From assembly GCF_047228825.1 (NCBI RefSeq), contig NZ_JBFEGN010000001.1:186001-250000 (forward strand): 64,000 bases of DNA, written 5' to 3'. The position numbers and the translations under genes are program-made. The notes beneath the pieces were generated by a model. That model was not told the origin of the DNA and searched no databases. It was given only the letters and a program-made list of their open reading frames with translations. The DNA is from Siminovitchia sp047228825. Its GTDB lineage: Bacteria; Bacillota; Bacilli; Bacillales; Bacillaceae_C. Of this stretch, positions 16,441 to 25,546 are shown one piece after another (the stretch's first letter is position 1; every line of letters starts with the position of its first letter).

Positions 16441-18114
16441 TCACTCAACCGAAAAAATAAACTGATAAACAGGCTGTCCTCCTTCATGGATTTCAACCTC
16501 TATATCCGGAAACCGCTCCTCGGCAAACCGGGCCAGTTGCTCCGAAAACGAAGGTTCGGTCCCTTCCCCGTAAATGATCGTCAGAATTTCCGAATCGTCG
16601 TCAATCATGTTTGTTAATAAGTTTTTGGCCGCATCCAATAAATTTTCGTTTGCTGTTACGATTTTCCCGTTGGCAATGCCCATAAAGTCATCTTTTTTTA
16701 TTTCAAGTCCATCAATGATCGTATCCCTGACAGCGTATGTAATTTGGCCTGTTTTTACCCACTTCATTGCTTCTTTCATGGCCTGTCCATTGCTTTCAAG
16801 GTCCCGGTCCGGATGAAAGGCCAGGATGGCGGCGATTCCCTCGGGGATTGTCCTGGAGGGAACGACAAGGACATTTCCTTCGGTTACTTCGGCAGCCTGT
16901 TCCGCAGCCATAATGATATTTTTATTATTCGGAAGTATAATCGTGTTTTCGGCATTTACTTCATTTAGGGCATTCACGAGGTCTTCCGTGCTGGGGTTCA
17001 TCGTTTGTCCGCCTTGAATGATCGCCGAAGCCCCGATGCTTTTTAACAATTTGGCCATGCCCTCCCCGGCGGCCACGGCGATCAATGCATATTTCTCCGG
17101 TTTATTCTTCCCGACAGTCCGGGCGGCAACGGGTGCCGGCCTGTCGTTTACAAGTGCACGATGCTGCTCCCGCATATTTTCAATTTTTATATGAATGAGC
17201 GGACCGTACTGCTGTCCGTATGATAAAACCTCTCCGGGGAACTCGGAATGAATATGGACTTTTGCCACTTCTTCATCGGCAATGACAAGCAGGGAATCAC
17301 CGTATTTACTCAAGTCCTTCCGGAAAATATCTTCATGAAAGGTTTTTTGATCCTTTTCAAAGCGGACCATGAATTCCGTGCAATATCCGAATTCAATTTC
17401 TTCCGTATCGATAAAACCGTGGATGTTCTGGTGATGCTGGGCATTGACGAGTTCTTCCATCGGACGAACGTCAGTTCGCGAAACGCGCGGGAGCACCTGT
17501 CCTTTTAATACTGCCAAAAAGGCCTCATATACGAATACGAGCCCCTGGCCGCCGCTGTCCACAACACCCACTTCCTTTAAGACAGGAAGCAAGTCCGGAG
17601 TCTTGGAAAGCGATTTTTTTGCCGCAGCCAGGGTCCGCTCCATTACTTCAGTTATATCAGCCGTCGTTTTTGCAGTTTCCATTGCCTGTTTGGCGGCATC
17701 TTTGGCAACAGTCAAAATCGTTCCTTCCACAGGTTTCATGACCGCTTTATAAGCCGTTTGAACGCCCGCTTCCAATGCGCGGGCAAACTCGGTACTGGAC
17801 AAAGCGGATTTGGCTTCGATTTCTTTGGAAAATCCGCGAAAAAGCTGGGACAAAATGACACCGGAATTTCCCCGGGCCCCCATCAGCAACCCTTTGGAAA
17901 AAGCTGCTCCTACCTTGCCAATGTGATCCTGCCCATTTTTTTGAACCTCTTTTGATCCGGAATTCATTGATAATTTCATATTTGTACCCGTATCGCCGTC
18001 CGGTACGGGGAAAACATTTAAGGCATCAACCAATTCTGCATTGGCTGATAAGTAATCGGCTCCGTGAGTGATCATCTCGGCGAAGCGATTTCCATCCAAT
18101 GTTGTGATCGACAC
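16441..18114 (-). CDS. fakA: Fatty acid kinase, catalytic subunit FakA (YloV, DAK2 family)
   Basis: Phosphorylates fatty acids held by FakB proteins so that exogenous acyl chains can enter phospholipid synthesis. The 557-residue protein has an N-terminal dihydroxyacetone-kinase-like DAK2 domain (about 1-200) with the metal/ATP motif NVFPVPDGDTGTNM (about residues 32-45) and GARGNSGVILSQ (about 78-89). Middle and C-terminal domains typical of YloV/FakA follow. The start is GTG at 18114, set by AGGAGG 9 bases upstream. It is coupled to the Asp23 gene yloU. The serine dehydratase genes found after it in B. subtilis are absent. Confidence 0.93.
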   Translation of the reverse strand: MSITTLDGNRFAEMITHGADYLSANAELVDALNVFPVPDGDTGTNMKLSMNSGSKEVQKNGQDHIGKVGAAFSKGLLMGARGNSGVILSQLFRGFSKEIEAKSALSSTEFARALEAGVQTAYKAVMKPVEGTILTVAKDAAKQAMETAKTTADITEVMERTLAAAKKSLSKTPDLLPVLKEVGVVDSGGQGLVFVYEAFLAVLKGQVLPRVSRTDVRPMEELVNAQHHQNIHGFIDTEEIEFGYCTEFMVRFEKDQKTFHEDIFRKDLSKYGDSLLVIADEEVAKVHIHSEFPGEVLSYGQQYGPLIHIKIENMREQHRALVNDRPAPVAARTVGKNKPEKYALIAVAAGEGMAKLLKSIGASAIIQGGQTMNPSTEDLVNALNEVNAENTIILPNNKNIIMAAEQAAEVTEGNVLVVPSRTIPEGIAAILAFHPDRDLESNGQAMKEAMKWVKTGQITYAVRDTIIDGLEIKKDDFMGIANGKIVTANENLLDAAKNLLTNMIDDDSEILTIIYGEGTEPSFSEQLARFAEERFPDIEVEIHEGGQPVYQFIFSVE

Positions 18115-18130
18115 GAACTTTTCCTCCTCA

Positions 18131-18493
18131 TTACGGGTTCGTAACCCGAACTCCATGAACATATATATTGACTGTATCGGCTGACAGCCCGATTGTTTTT
18201 TTCAATGTATATTTCACCATTGATTGTACGTTGTAAGCCACTTCCGAAATTTTCGTCCCGTAGCTGACGATAATGTACATATCGATATGGAAAGCGCCTT
18301 CTTCCTGGCGGATGACCACTCCACGCGCAAAATTATCCCTGCGCAATATTTCAGTCAGCCCGTCCCTGATTTGATTTTTGGAAGCCATACCGACTATGCC
18401 GTAGCAATCAATCGCAGCACCGCCGGCAATCGTTGCGATTGTATCGTTAGTGATGTCGATTTGGCCGTACTTCGTTTTCATTTCAATGGACAT
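18131..18493 (-). CDS. yloU: Asp23/Gls24 family protein YloU
   Basis: A 120-residue member of the Asp23/Gls24 (alkaline-shock protein) family. Family members are small cytoplasmic or membrane-associated proteins linked to envelope stress, but the exact role of YloU is not established. The Asp23 core is visible from YGQIDITNDTIATIAGGAA through VYVHGVRV-like residues at the end (here NIYVHGVRVTNP). It precedes fakA by 16 bp, so the two form a unit that is conserved in Bacilli. It is divergent from rpmB. Confidence 0.92.
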   Translation of the reverse strand: MSIEMKTKYGQIDITNDTIATIAGGAAIDCYGIVGMASKNQIRDGLTEILRRDNFARGVVIRQEEGAFHIDMYIIVSYGTKISEVAYNVQSMVKYTLKKTIGLSADTVNIYVHGVRVTNP

Positions 18494-18759
18494 GTTGCTC
18501 CCTCCTATTCTTTTTCCAAAAGGTTGGATGATTTCACGTTTATGGCTATGCTTATCTTACTATAACAAAGGTTATTTTTAAAGCCGGATCACTTTCATTC
18601 GACTACACTGTAAAGAAAAAAACCTTAACAGAAGAGAGAAGGATTGATTGCAATCCCGTCCGTTTTGTGATAAATTATTATAGTATCTTTTACGAAAAAA
18701 AATGATGGAAACCATCAGCAATTGATTTATGGGGATTTACATGATTGGAGGGAATCTTT

Positions 18760-18948
18760 ATGGCAAAGCAATGCGTCATTACCGGCCGTAAAACTGCTAC
18801 GGGTAATAAACGTTCTCATGCGATGAATGCAAGCAGACGCACATGGGGTGCCAACTTGCAAAAAGTGCGGATTTTAGTGAACGGGAAACCAAAACGGGTG
18901 TGGGTATCCGCACGTGCACTCAAATCCGGAAAAGTTCAAAAAGTATAA
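18760..18948 (+). CDS. rpmB: 50S ribosomal protein L28
   Basis: L28 is a small basic protein of the large ribosomal subunit. The 62-residue product starts MAKQCVITGRKTATGNKRSH and ends ARALKSGKVQKV. It has one cysteine (Cys5) and not the CxxC zinc pairs of the zinc-binding paralogue. GGAGGGAATC lies upstream of the ATG at 18760. It is one of only two plus-strand genes here, divergent from yloU and convergent with spoVM, with a shared terminator hairpin in between. Confidence 0.98.
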   Translation: MAKQCVITGRKTATGNKRSHAMNASRRTWGANLQKVRILVNGKPKRVWVSARALKSGKVQKV

Positions 18949-18993
18949 TATGATGGAAGTTTTGCTCTTCGCACGGGAGTAAACCTTGCCTAT

Positions 18994-19027
18994 AAAAAAG
19001 GGGCGCCTATTGATATAGGTGCCTCTT
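18994..19027. terminator. Bidirectional terminator between rpmB and spoVM
   Basis: The stem GGGCGCCTAT-TGAT-ATAGGTGCCT (G-T pairs included, about 10 bp) lies between the convergent rpmB and spoVM genes. On the minus strand it is followed by CCCCTTTTTTAT, a good T run terminating spoVM. On the plus strand it is followed by CTCTTT, a weaker signal for rpmB. Confidence 0.8.
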
Positions 19028-19038
19028 TGCATGATCAT

Positions 19039-19119
19039 TCAGCCTTTTTTAAATGTACCAAGCATCGCTCTTACGATGCCGCCCAAAAACCTTGGAAGCT
19101 TGATGGTGTAAAACTTCAT
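19039..19119 (-). CDS. spoVM: Stage V sporulation protein M
   Basis: SpoVM is a 26-residue amphipathic peptide made in the mother cell that recognises the curved forespore membrane and anchors SpoIVA, the basement layer of the spore coat. The product reads MKFYTIKLPRFLGGIVRAML followed by GTFKKG, nearly identical to the B. subtilis peptide, including the conserved proline. GAGGAGGGG precedes the ATG at 19117-19119. Its position between rpmB and thiN is the same as in B. subtilis. It is too short for ordinary ORF calling. In relatives it is expressed from its own sigma-E promoter; I could not place that promoter confidently here. Confidence 0.95.
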   Translation of the reverse strand: MKFYTIKLPRFLGGIVRAMLGTFKKG

Positions 19120-19224
19120 ACAGGTCCCCTCCTCGTCGCTCTAAAGAGAAATAGCCGTTTCCACTCTTATCTTATTCAACATGTATTCATAAGTACACGA
19201 AGCAAACAAACATGGGAGTAAAAT

Positions 19225-19881
19225 TTAATCGATGCTCCTTATCACCATTAATATGCCTTTTTCAAATGAAAAATGACCGGTTTTCTCAATAAGTTCGTTG
19301 CTGATACATAGCGAAGAGCCGGGCGGAACCGTATGATCGTTTAATGGATATTTAAAACCAGTTAATGTAAGGCCGGTAACTTTATTGAAAACCGGAATAA
19401 AAGATACATATTTTTTCAGCGGATCCCGTTCGAGTGAGTAGCTGCCGGGCAGCACAACAGATAGTACATTATTTTTATCGATTAATTCAAACGTGATAGC
19501 AGGGTATTTCTGTTTATAACCCGCCATCATGAAAGCATTGGCCAAAAAATGGTCCAGCCTGCCCCCGGTCCCCCCAAATATAACAATTTTATCCGGTTCC
19601 TGGCTGGCTGCCCACATGAGAGCAAGTTCCATGTCCGTTTCATCTTTTTCCGGGCGGAATTTATGAATGGCAGGTACTTTCTTCTCAATTTGCTGCCACT
19701 CCTCTTCACTGACAGAATCAAAATCTCCCACTGCAATATGGGGGGCAATGCCTGCCAGGATGATCGTGCGGACCCCGAGATCCACCCCTGCCCACAGGGC
19801 GGGATGGTCGGCAAACAAAGACAGATCGGGGATTAAATGCCCGGGGCCTCCGGCAACAATGTGGATGATTGGTTTTTTCAT
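19225..19881 (-). CDS. thiN: Thiamine pyrophosphokinase
   Basis: Transfers pyrophosphate from ATP to thiamine to form thiamine diphosphate. The 218-residue protein contains the family motifs GVDLGVRTIILAG (about residues 33-45), VGDFDSVSEEEW (about 52-63), PEKDETDMELAL (about 77-88) and FGGTGGRLDHFLAN (about 100-113), which build the ATP/thiamine site. Length is normal (214 in B. subtilis). It is followed by spoVM and preceded by rpe with about 20 bp spacing, the usual order. Confidence 0.94.
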   Translation of the reverse strand: MKKPIIHIVAGGPGHLIPDLSLFADHPALWAGVDLGVRTIILAGIAPHIAVGDFDSVSEEEWQQIEKKVPAIHKFRPEKDETDMELALMWAASQEPDKIVIFGGTGGRLDHFLANAFMMAGYKQKYPAITFELIDKNNVLSVVLPGSYSLERDPLKKYVSFIPVFNKVTGLTLTGFKYPLNDHTVPPGSSLCISNELIEKTGHFSFEKGILMVIRSID

Positions 19882-19900
19882 TTCGATCGTTTATTCCTTT

Positions 19901-20551
19901 CTAAACGATTTCTTCACGAATGTCCAGCAGGGCTTTTTTCCTGTCTTTTTGATTAAAAATGGAGGAACCGGCCACAAAAACCGTTGCACCGGCTTCTTTG
20001 CAAAGCCTTGCTGTTTCGGGATTGATCCCGCCATCCACTTCAATTTCAAATTGAACGCCATTTTCCAGTCCCATATTTCTGACCTCGGTGATTTTGGGAA
20101 GGACGGAGTGTATAAAGGATTGTCCCCCAAAACCGGGGTTGACCGTCATCAACAGGACCATATCAATGTTGTCCAGCACATATTTTATCGAATCTGCCGG
20201 CGTAGCCGGGTTCAGAACCACACCTGATTTCACCCCTTGTTTTCTGATCTCATCCAAGGTCCGGTGAAGATGCGGCGAAGCTTCGGCATGAACGGTAATA
20301 TAGTCCGCTCCCGCTTCGGCGAATGCCTCTATATATTGGTCGGGATTTTCAATCATTAAATGAACATCAAGCGGAAGCTTTGTAATGGACCTGATCGCTT
20401 TTACAACAGCGGGCCCCATTGTTATGTTGGGGACAAAGTGTCCGTCCATGACGTCCACATGGATAAGATCCGCTCCCGCCGCTTCCACTTCTTTAATTTC
20501 CTCCCCCAGTTTTGTAAAATCGGCTGCCAAAATGGATGGCGCTATTTTCAT
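19901..20551 (-). CDS. rpe: Ribulose-phosphate 3-epimerase
   Basis: Interconverts ribulose 5-phosphate and xylulose 5-phosphate in the pentose phosphate pathway. The 216-residue TIM-barrel protein begins MKIAPSILAADF. It shows the metal and catalytic motifs HVDVMDGHFVPNITMG (about residues 33-48), HLMI (about 66-69), MTVNPGFGGQSF (about 138-149) and EVDGGI (about 174-179), followed by AGSSIF. It starts 3 bp after the rsgA stop, so it is coupled to it. Confidence 0.97.
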   Translation of the reverse strand: MKIAPSILAADFTKLGEEIKEVEAAGADLIHVDVMDGHFVPNITMGPAVVKAIRSITKLPLDVHLMIENPDQYIEAFAEAGADYITVHAEASPHLHRTLDEIRKQGVKSGVVLNPATPADSIKYVLDNIDMVLLMTVNPGFGGQSFIHSVLPKITEVRNMGLENGVQFEIEVDGGINPETARLCKEAGATVFVAGSSIFNQKDRKKALLDIREEIV

Positions 20552-20554
20552 GAG

Positions 20555-21436
20555 CTAATACCTCGGCTTTCTTTCTTTGATTTCTTCCAAGAACTGCTTG
20601 TAATGTTCGTACCTGTAGGAACAAATTTGGCCTTGTTCCACTGCTTTTATGACGGCACAGCCCGGTTCATTCACATGCAGGCAGCGGCGAAACTTGCAGC
20701 CTGCACCAGCTGCGGAAATTTCCGGAAACGCTTGGCCCAAGTCTGCCTCCTCCATATTGGGAAATTCCAGAGAACTGAACCCCGGCGTATCGGCAACAAG
20801 CCCGCCGCCAATTTGGAGCAATTCGACATGGCGGGTTGTATGCTTTCCTCTGCCAAGATGCGCTGAGATATGTCCAGTTTTTATATCAAGATCCGGTTTC
20901 AACGCATTTAAAAGAGAGGATTTCCCGACCCCGGACTGTCCGGCCAAGACACTCACTTTTGAATGAAGATACGGCAGAAGCTGTTCCATCCCTTCCCCGG
21001 TCAAAGAAGACATTAAAAGAACTTCATATCCAACCGTTCGATAGTCTTTCGCATAAGTGTCGAGCTGTTTTCTATCCTTCTGCGAAAGCAAATCAATCTT
21101 TGTGATGCAAATAATTGGGTGAATGCTGTTTAGTTCCACGATGGAAAGAAAACGATCCAGGAGAAGCGTGCTGAAGTCCGGTTCGATGGCGGAAAAGACT
21201 AAGACAGCCTGGTCAATATTTGCTATCGGCGGACGGGTCAATTCATTTTTTCTCGGCTCAATAGCCATAATGTATCCTTCCTGTTCATTCTCTGCCTGAA
21301 ATGTGACATAATCGCCAACGAGCGGACTGATATTCTTTTTGCGGAACACGCCTCTTCCCCTGCATTGGATGATTTGATTTCCCGCCAACACATAGTAAAA
21401 ACCGCTTAGCGCTTTAATAATTTTCCCTTTGGACAT
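20555..21436 (-). CDS. rsgA: Ribosome small-subunit GTPase RsgA (CpgA)
   Basis: Circularly permuted GTPase that checks 30S maturation; in B. subtilis CpgA is a substrate of PrkC and also influences cell-wall deposition. The 293-residue protein has an N-terminal OB fold, then the permuted GTPase motifs: G4 TKID (about residue 112), G1 GQSGVGKSS (about 166-174) and G3 DTPG (about 217-220). A C-terminal zinc finger has the ligand pattern Cys-x4-Cys-x-His-x5-Cys (CKFRRCLHVNEPGC). It lies directly after prkC, consistent with that functional link. Confidence 0.96.
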   Translation of the reverse strand: MSKGKIIKALSGFYYVLAGNQIIQCRGRGVFRKKNISPLVGDYVTFQAENEQEGYIMAIEPRKNELTRPPIANIDQAVLVFSAIEPDFSTLLLDRFLSIVELNSIHPIICITKIDLLSQKDRKQLDTYAKDYRTVGYEVLLMSSLTGEGMEQLLPYLHSKVSVLAGQSGVGKSSLLNALKPDLDIKTGHISAHLGRGKHTTRHVELLQIGGGLVADTPGFSSLEFPNMEEADLGQAFPEISAAGAGCKFRRCLHVNEPGCAVIKAVEQGQICSYRYEHYKQFLEEIKERKPRY

Positions 21437-21457
21437 GGCATCCTTCCTTTCATATTA

Positions 21458-23413
21458 TTATTCATCCGGATAAGGCACTTCTTCTTCCAGTAAGACCGAA
21501 TTGTCCCTAATCACTTTATAACCGGCTTTTTTGCCCTTTTCGATCTTGAATTGGATTTCCCTTTTAGTGGTTGAGTTGATTGAAAAAATTTCTGCAGGAA
21601 CCGTCATGCTGTGATTTAAATCCTCTATAAAGATTCTCACTTCCTGGGATTTCCCTTCTTCTTCGGGTTCATATGGAATCGTAATTTCTTTCGTAACGGT
21701 TTTGGGGGGGATTTCTTTCGCCCCTTTGGAAATGACCACTTTGACAGCATCGCCCTTTTTTAAAACAGATCCTGCAGCAGGTTCCTGAGATATGACAAGA
21801 CCCTCATCTACTTCATCCGAATATTCTTCCGCGGTGGAATCAATCGTTAAACCGGAAGATTCCCTGTAGCTTTCCAAACCTTTTTGATTGTATCCTGTCA
21901 GATCTTTTAACGTGACCGTTTCCGCTCCCTGGCTGACGATGAAGGTAATCGTCGTTTTGGAGGGAACGACTTCCGAATCAGGGGCCGGATCCTGGTCAAT
22001 GATTATACCTGGCTCCTCATCTGAATTTCTTTCTTCTTTTTTGATATTCTTAAATCCTTCATCTTCCAGCATTATAATGATATCCTCATACGGCCGTCCC
22101 CTGTAATCGGACATTACAAATGGTTCTTCTCCCGTGCTTAAGTAAATATCGACAACGCTGCCCTTTTTTACTTCCCTTCCCGCTTTTGGGCTCGTTTTGA
22201 TGACTTCGCCTTCTTGAAACTCTTCGTCCGGGGTTTCTATTTTTTCTCCGACTTTCAGTCCTTTATCAACGAGTGCCGAAACTGCATCATCATATGCTTC
22301 CCCGCTTACATCAGGCACTTGTACAACTTTTGCACCAAGAACCCCGGACAAAATGACTGTGAACAGCAAAACCAACAAAAGGGCAAGGGCAATGATCGAA
22401 CCGATGATCCAAGACCGCTTTTTGCCCGGATTTTTCTTCTTTTTCTTCTTTTTTTTCGGCTTATGATCATGTCCGTTATGATGAATAACGGTTTCGTCCC
22501 CGGATGATTGGATGTCATGATCCGTAATAACCGGAATCGCCTTGGTCGCATCTTGATCTTCGGGAATGACAAATTTCGGCTCTTGCAGCCTTTCCGGGTC
22601 AAGGGCCGTTTCCAGGTCTTTTTCCATTTCTTCAACGTTATTGTAGCGCAAAAAGGGATCTTTTGCCGTTGCTTTCAAGACGATATTTTCCACGCTTTGG
22701 GGAATGTCCGGATTCCACCGTTTTGGGGAAGGGGTTTCCGACTGCAAATGTTTTATGGCAATGGATACAGCCGATTCTCCCGAAAACGGAAGCCGTCCCG
22801 TAAGCAGCTCAAACATGACAATTCCAAGTGAATATATATCGGATTTTTTAGTAGCCATGCCACCGCGCGCCTGTTCGGGAGACAAATAATGTACGGAACC
22901 TAAAACGGCATTGGTCTGGGTAATCGAGGTTGCGCTTAAAGCCATGGCGATGCCGAAATCCGTTATTTTAACGGTTCCTTCATGGTCAATCAGTATATTT
23001 TGCGGCTTTATGTCGCGGTGGATAATATGATTGTAATGCGCATGGGAAAGAGCCGAAGTAAGCTGCTGCATAATATTAAGCGTTTTTTCCACCGATATGG
23101 GATGATTTTGCTGTATGTATTGCTTTAACGTCATACCATCCACATATTCCATCACGATATAGTATATATTTCCTTCCTCTCCCACATCATAGATGTTGAC
23201 GATGTTGGGATGGGCCAGGCTTGTGGCGGACTGGGCTTCTCTTTGAAAACGGCGGATAAATTCATCCTCATCGGCGAAATCGAGCCTTAATATTTTTACG
23301 GCTACATCCCGGTCCAAAATCATGTCGTGGGCCAGGTAAACGTTGGCCATTCCGCCTCCGCCAATTACTTTCAAGATTTTATAGCGCCCGCTTATCCTTT
23401 TTCCGATCAGCAT
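21458..23413 (-). CDS. prkC: PASTA-domain serine/threonine kinase PrkC
   Basis: Membrane kinase that senses muropeptides and controls germination and cell-wall metabolism in spore formers. The 651-residue protein has an N-terminal kinase domain with GGGGMANVYLA (about residues 17-27), HRDIKPQN (about 133-140), DFGIA and the APE-like SPEQ. A basic juxtamembrane stretch (KKKKKKKKNPGKKR) precedes one membrane helix (about 334-358). Three extracellular PASTA repeats follow (about 360-565), then a C-terminal beta-rich domain. The ATG overlaps the end of prpC by 7 bp, so phosphatase and kinase are translationally coupled. Confidence 0.97.
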   Translation of the reverse strand: MLIGKRISGRYKILKVIGGGGMANVYLAHDMILDRDVAVKILRLDFADEDEFIRRFQREAQSATSLAHPNIVNIYDVGEEGNIYYIVMEYVDGMTLKQYIQQNHPISVEKTLNIMQQLTSALSHAHYNHIIHRDIKPQNILIDHEGTVKITDFGIAMALSATSITQTNAVLGSVHYLSPEQARGGMATKKSDIYSLGIVMFELLTGRLPFSGESAVSIAIKHLQSETPSPKRWNPDIPQSVENIVLKATAKDPFLRYNNVEEMEKDLETALDPERLQEPKFVIPEDQDATKAIPVITDHDIQSSGDETVIHHNGHDHKPKKKKKKKKNPGKKRSWIIGSIIALALLLVLLFTVILSGVLGAKVVQVPDVSGEAYDDAVSALVDKGLKVGEKIETPDEEFQEGEVIKTSPKAGREVKKGSVVDIYLSTGEEPFVMSDYRGRPYEDIIIMLEDEGFKNIKKEERNSDEEPGIIIDQDPAPDSEVVPSKTTITFIVSQGAETVTLKDLTGYNQKGLESYRESSGLTIDSTAEEYSDEVDEGLVISQEPAAGSVLKKGDAVKVVISKGAKEIPPKTVTKEITIPYEPEEEGKSQEVRIFIEDLNHSMTVPAEIFSINSTTKREIQFKIEKGKKAGYKVIRDNSVLLEEEVPYPDE

Positions 23414-24168
23414 TCAGTACACCTGCTTTCACCGCGGGCTTCATATTCAATAATGGCAAGGGAAATATTGTCCTCACCGCCGTATTGGTTGGCCATTTGT
23501 ATCAATTTGCCGGCTTTTTCTTCTACATTTCCCTGTTCTTTTAGAATGGATTCCATCTCATCCTTCGTTACTTTGTCCGACAAACCGTCGGAACAGAGCA
23601 ATATTTTATCCCCTTTTTCAAATGTGATCGTTTTCGTATCCATTTCAATTTCCGGTTCTGTTCCGACTGCTTTTAACACGATGTTTTTACGCGGATGATG
23701 GGCAGCATCTTCAGGGGTAATTTGCCCTGTTTTCACCAGTTCGTTGACAAATGAATGGTCTTCCGTTAATTGTTTGTATCCTTGGTCATTCATGACATAG
23801 CAGCGGCTGTCCCCGATATTGGCTACCGTTGCAAATTTATCCGTGACAATGACTGCAACAATCGTCGTCCCCATGCCCTCTAACGCTTGGTTTTCCCGGG
23901 AATATTTCAAAATTTGCTTGTTGACTGCCGATATATTCGTACGAAACCATGTTTCTGCCTGGGCAGGGGTCAGCATGCGCTCCACTTGCTGCCACTGTTC
24001 TTTCAGGTGGCTTACGGCACATTGGCTTGCGACTTCACCTGCTTTATGGCCGCCCATTCCATCTGCAACGATGGCAAGAAATTCGCCGCTGTTATTTACA
24101 AAGACACCGCCGTTATCTTCATTATGGCTCCGGACTTTTCCCGTATCTGTTTTAAATATTGCTTTCAA
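23407..24168 (-). CDS. prpC: PP2C-type protein phosphatase PrpC
   Basis: Mn-dependent serine/threonine phosphatase that reverses PrkC phosphorylation. The 253-residue protein has the PP2C metal-site motifs RSHNEDNGGVF (about residues 13-23), VADGMGGH (about 34-41), IGDSRCY (about 117-123), LLCSDGLSDKV (about 189-199) and GGEDN (about 229-233). A TTG at 24168 (MKAIFKTDTGK) is taken as start, because GAGGTGG lies 6 bases upstream; the ATG at 24183 would overlap that site. It overlaps prkC by 7 bp. In B. subtilis rlmN precedes it; here rsmB ends only about 45 bp upstream. Confidence 0.95.
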   Translation of the reverse strand: MKAIFKTDTGKVRSHNEDNGGVFVNNSGEFLAIVADGMGGHKAGEVASQCAVSHLKEQWQQVERMLTPAQAETWFRTNISAVNKQILKYSRENQALEGMGTTIVAVIVTDKFATVANIGDSRCYVMNDQGYKQLTEDHSFVNELVKTGQITPEDAAHHPRKNIVLKAVGTEPEIEMDTKTITFEKGDKILLCSDGLSDKVTKDEMESILKEQGNVEEKAGKLIQMANQYGGEDNISLAIIEYEARGESRCTEC

Positions 24169-24213
24169 TGCGATCCACCTCATCCCGTAAGCTAATTTGA
24201 CACAACTTTTATT

Positions 24214-25545
24214 TCATCTTTTTTTAAATGAGGAGATGAAAAAGCCGTCACTCCCAAAATCCTGGGGCATGATTTGCACGTAATATCCATTTGCCAAAGC
24301 GGAGATGGGCCTTGGCAATTTTAAAGGATACGGTTCAAAGTCAGGATGATCTTCAAGAAATTTTTCAGCGGAATCCACATTTTCTTCCCGATCAACCGTG
24401 CATGTGCTGTAAACAAGCACCCCGCCTTTTTTAACGAGCTTTGCGGTTGCATGCAAAATGTTGATTTGGACTTTTTTAAGGGAATAAATGTCTTCCACCG
24501 TTTTTGCATACTTTATGTCGGGTTTGCGGCGCAAAACGCCCAGACCCGAACAAGGCGCATCCACCAGCACCCTGTCAAAGGATTGCTCGGGAAAAAACTT
24601 GTTTGCCTGGCGGCTGTCAAGTACTTGAACCGTTATATTTTGAAGCCCAAGCCGGTTCGCCTGTTCTTTAATCAATTTCACTTTATGTTCATGCAGATCA
24701 AGCGCAATGACTTCCCCCGTATTTTCAAGTCTTTCGGCAATATGGGCCGTTTTGCCTCCCGGAGCGGCACACGCATCGAGCACCTTTTGCTGCGGAGAAA
24801 CATCCAGGGCATAGGCTGCCAGCATGGAGCTTTCGTCCTGAATGGTAAAATATCCTCTTTTATAATATTCCGAACGAGCCAAGTTGCCCTTCACGGCCCG
24901 GACCGAAATGGGAATGATCGGGCTCGGGTTTGCAATGAGCCCTTCTTTTTCCAGCAAATCGAGCAATTGTTCCCTTGAAATCTTCAACTCGTTTACCCTC
25001 GCTGTTTGGACCGGTGCCTGCAAGTTCGTCTTACACATTTCCTTTGTTTTTTCAAACCCGAATTGGCTGATCCAACGCTTGACAAGCCATATTGGGTGGC
25101 TCGTTTCAATCGCCAGCCGTTCCGCAGGATCTGGGATGGATTCAAGTGATGGGATGCCTTTTCTCTGAATGGATCTTAACACCCCGTTGACTAGTCCGGC
25201 AATGCCCTGGTGGCCCCGTCTCTTGGCAATTTCAACTGCTTCGTGGATAACCGCCCGATCCGGAATTCTGTCCAAATAAACCAATTGATAAAGCGACAGC
25301 CTCAGCAAGTTGCGAACCCAGTGGTCCAATTTCTTTTTAATAAACGGAGCCAAATAATAATCAAGGGTCATTTTTCTTTGGATCGTTCCGTAAACCATCT
25401 CGGTCAGCAAGGCAGTATCAGGCCCTTTTATATGATTTTTTTCAATGAAGCTGTTCAGAAGAAGGTTGCTGTATGATCTTTGCTGATCAACAGCTTCCAA
25501 TATGTCAAGGGCAGCTTCACGAACGTTTTTCTGCGGATTTTTCAT
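24214..25545 (-). CDS. rsmB: 16S rRNA (cytosine-C5)-methyltransferase RsmB
   Basis: Methylates C967 (E. coli numbering) of 16S rRNA using S-adenosylmethionine. The 443-residue protein has an N-terminal NusB-like RNA-binding domain (about 1-140). The methyltransferase domain has CAAPGGKTAHIAE (about residues 258-270), the DAPCSGLG motif (about 329-336) and the catalytic YSTCTVDREEN (about 383-393). Both cysteines needed for the reaction are present. It follows fmt with 1 bp spacing; the ribosome binding site TAGGAGAAT sits across the fmt stop. Confidence 0.96.
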   Translation of the reverse strand: MKNPQKNVREAALDILEAVDQQRSYSNLLLNSFIEKNHIKGPDTALLTEMVYGTIQRKMTLDYYLAPFIKKKLDHWVRNLLRLSLYQLVYLDRIPDRAVIHEAVEIAKRRGHQGIAGLVNGVLRSIQRKGIPSLESIPDPAERLAIETSHPIWLVKRWISQFGFEKTKEMCKTNLQAPVQTARVNELKISREQLLDLLEKEGLIANPSPIIPISVRAVKGNLARSEYYKRGYFTIQDESSMLAAYALDVSPQQKVLDACAAPGGKTAHIAERLENTGEVIALDLHEHKVKLIKEQANRLGLQNITVQVLDSRQANKFFPEQSFDRVLVDAPCSGLGVLRRKPDIKYAKTVEDIYSLKKVQINILHATAKLVKKGGVLVYSTCTVDREENVDSAEKFLEDHPDFEPYPLKLPRPISALANGYYVQIMPQDFGSDGFFISSFKKR

Positions 25546-25546
25546 T

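Noticed and set aside
18600..18759. Promoter of rpmB near TATAGT (about 18680)
   Set aside because: No -35 hexamer at a suitable distance could be found, so no site is claimed although a promoter must exist in this divergent gap.
22430..22475. Lysine-rich run in PrkC as a possible nucleic-acid-binding or low-complexity insertion
   Set aside because: It is the basic juxtamembrane stretch usual in PrkC, right before the membrane helix.
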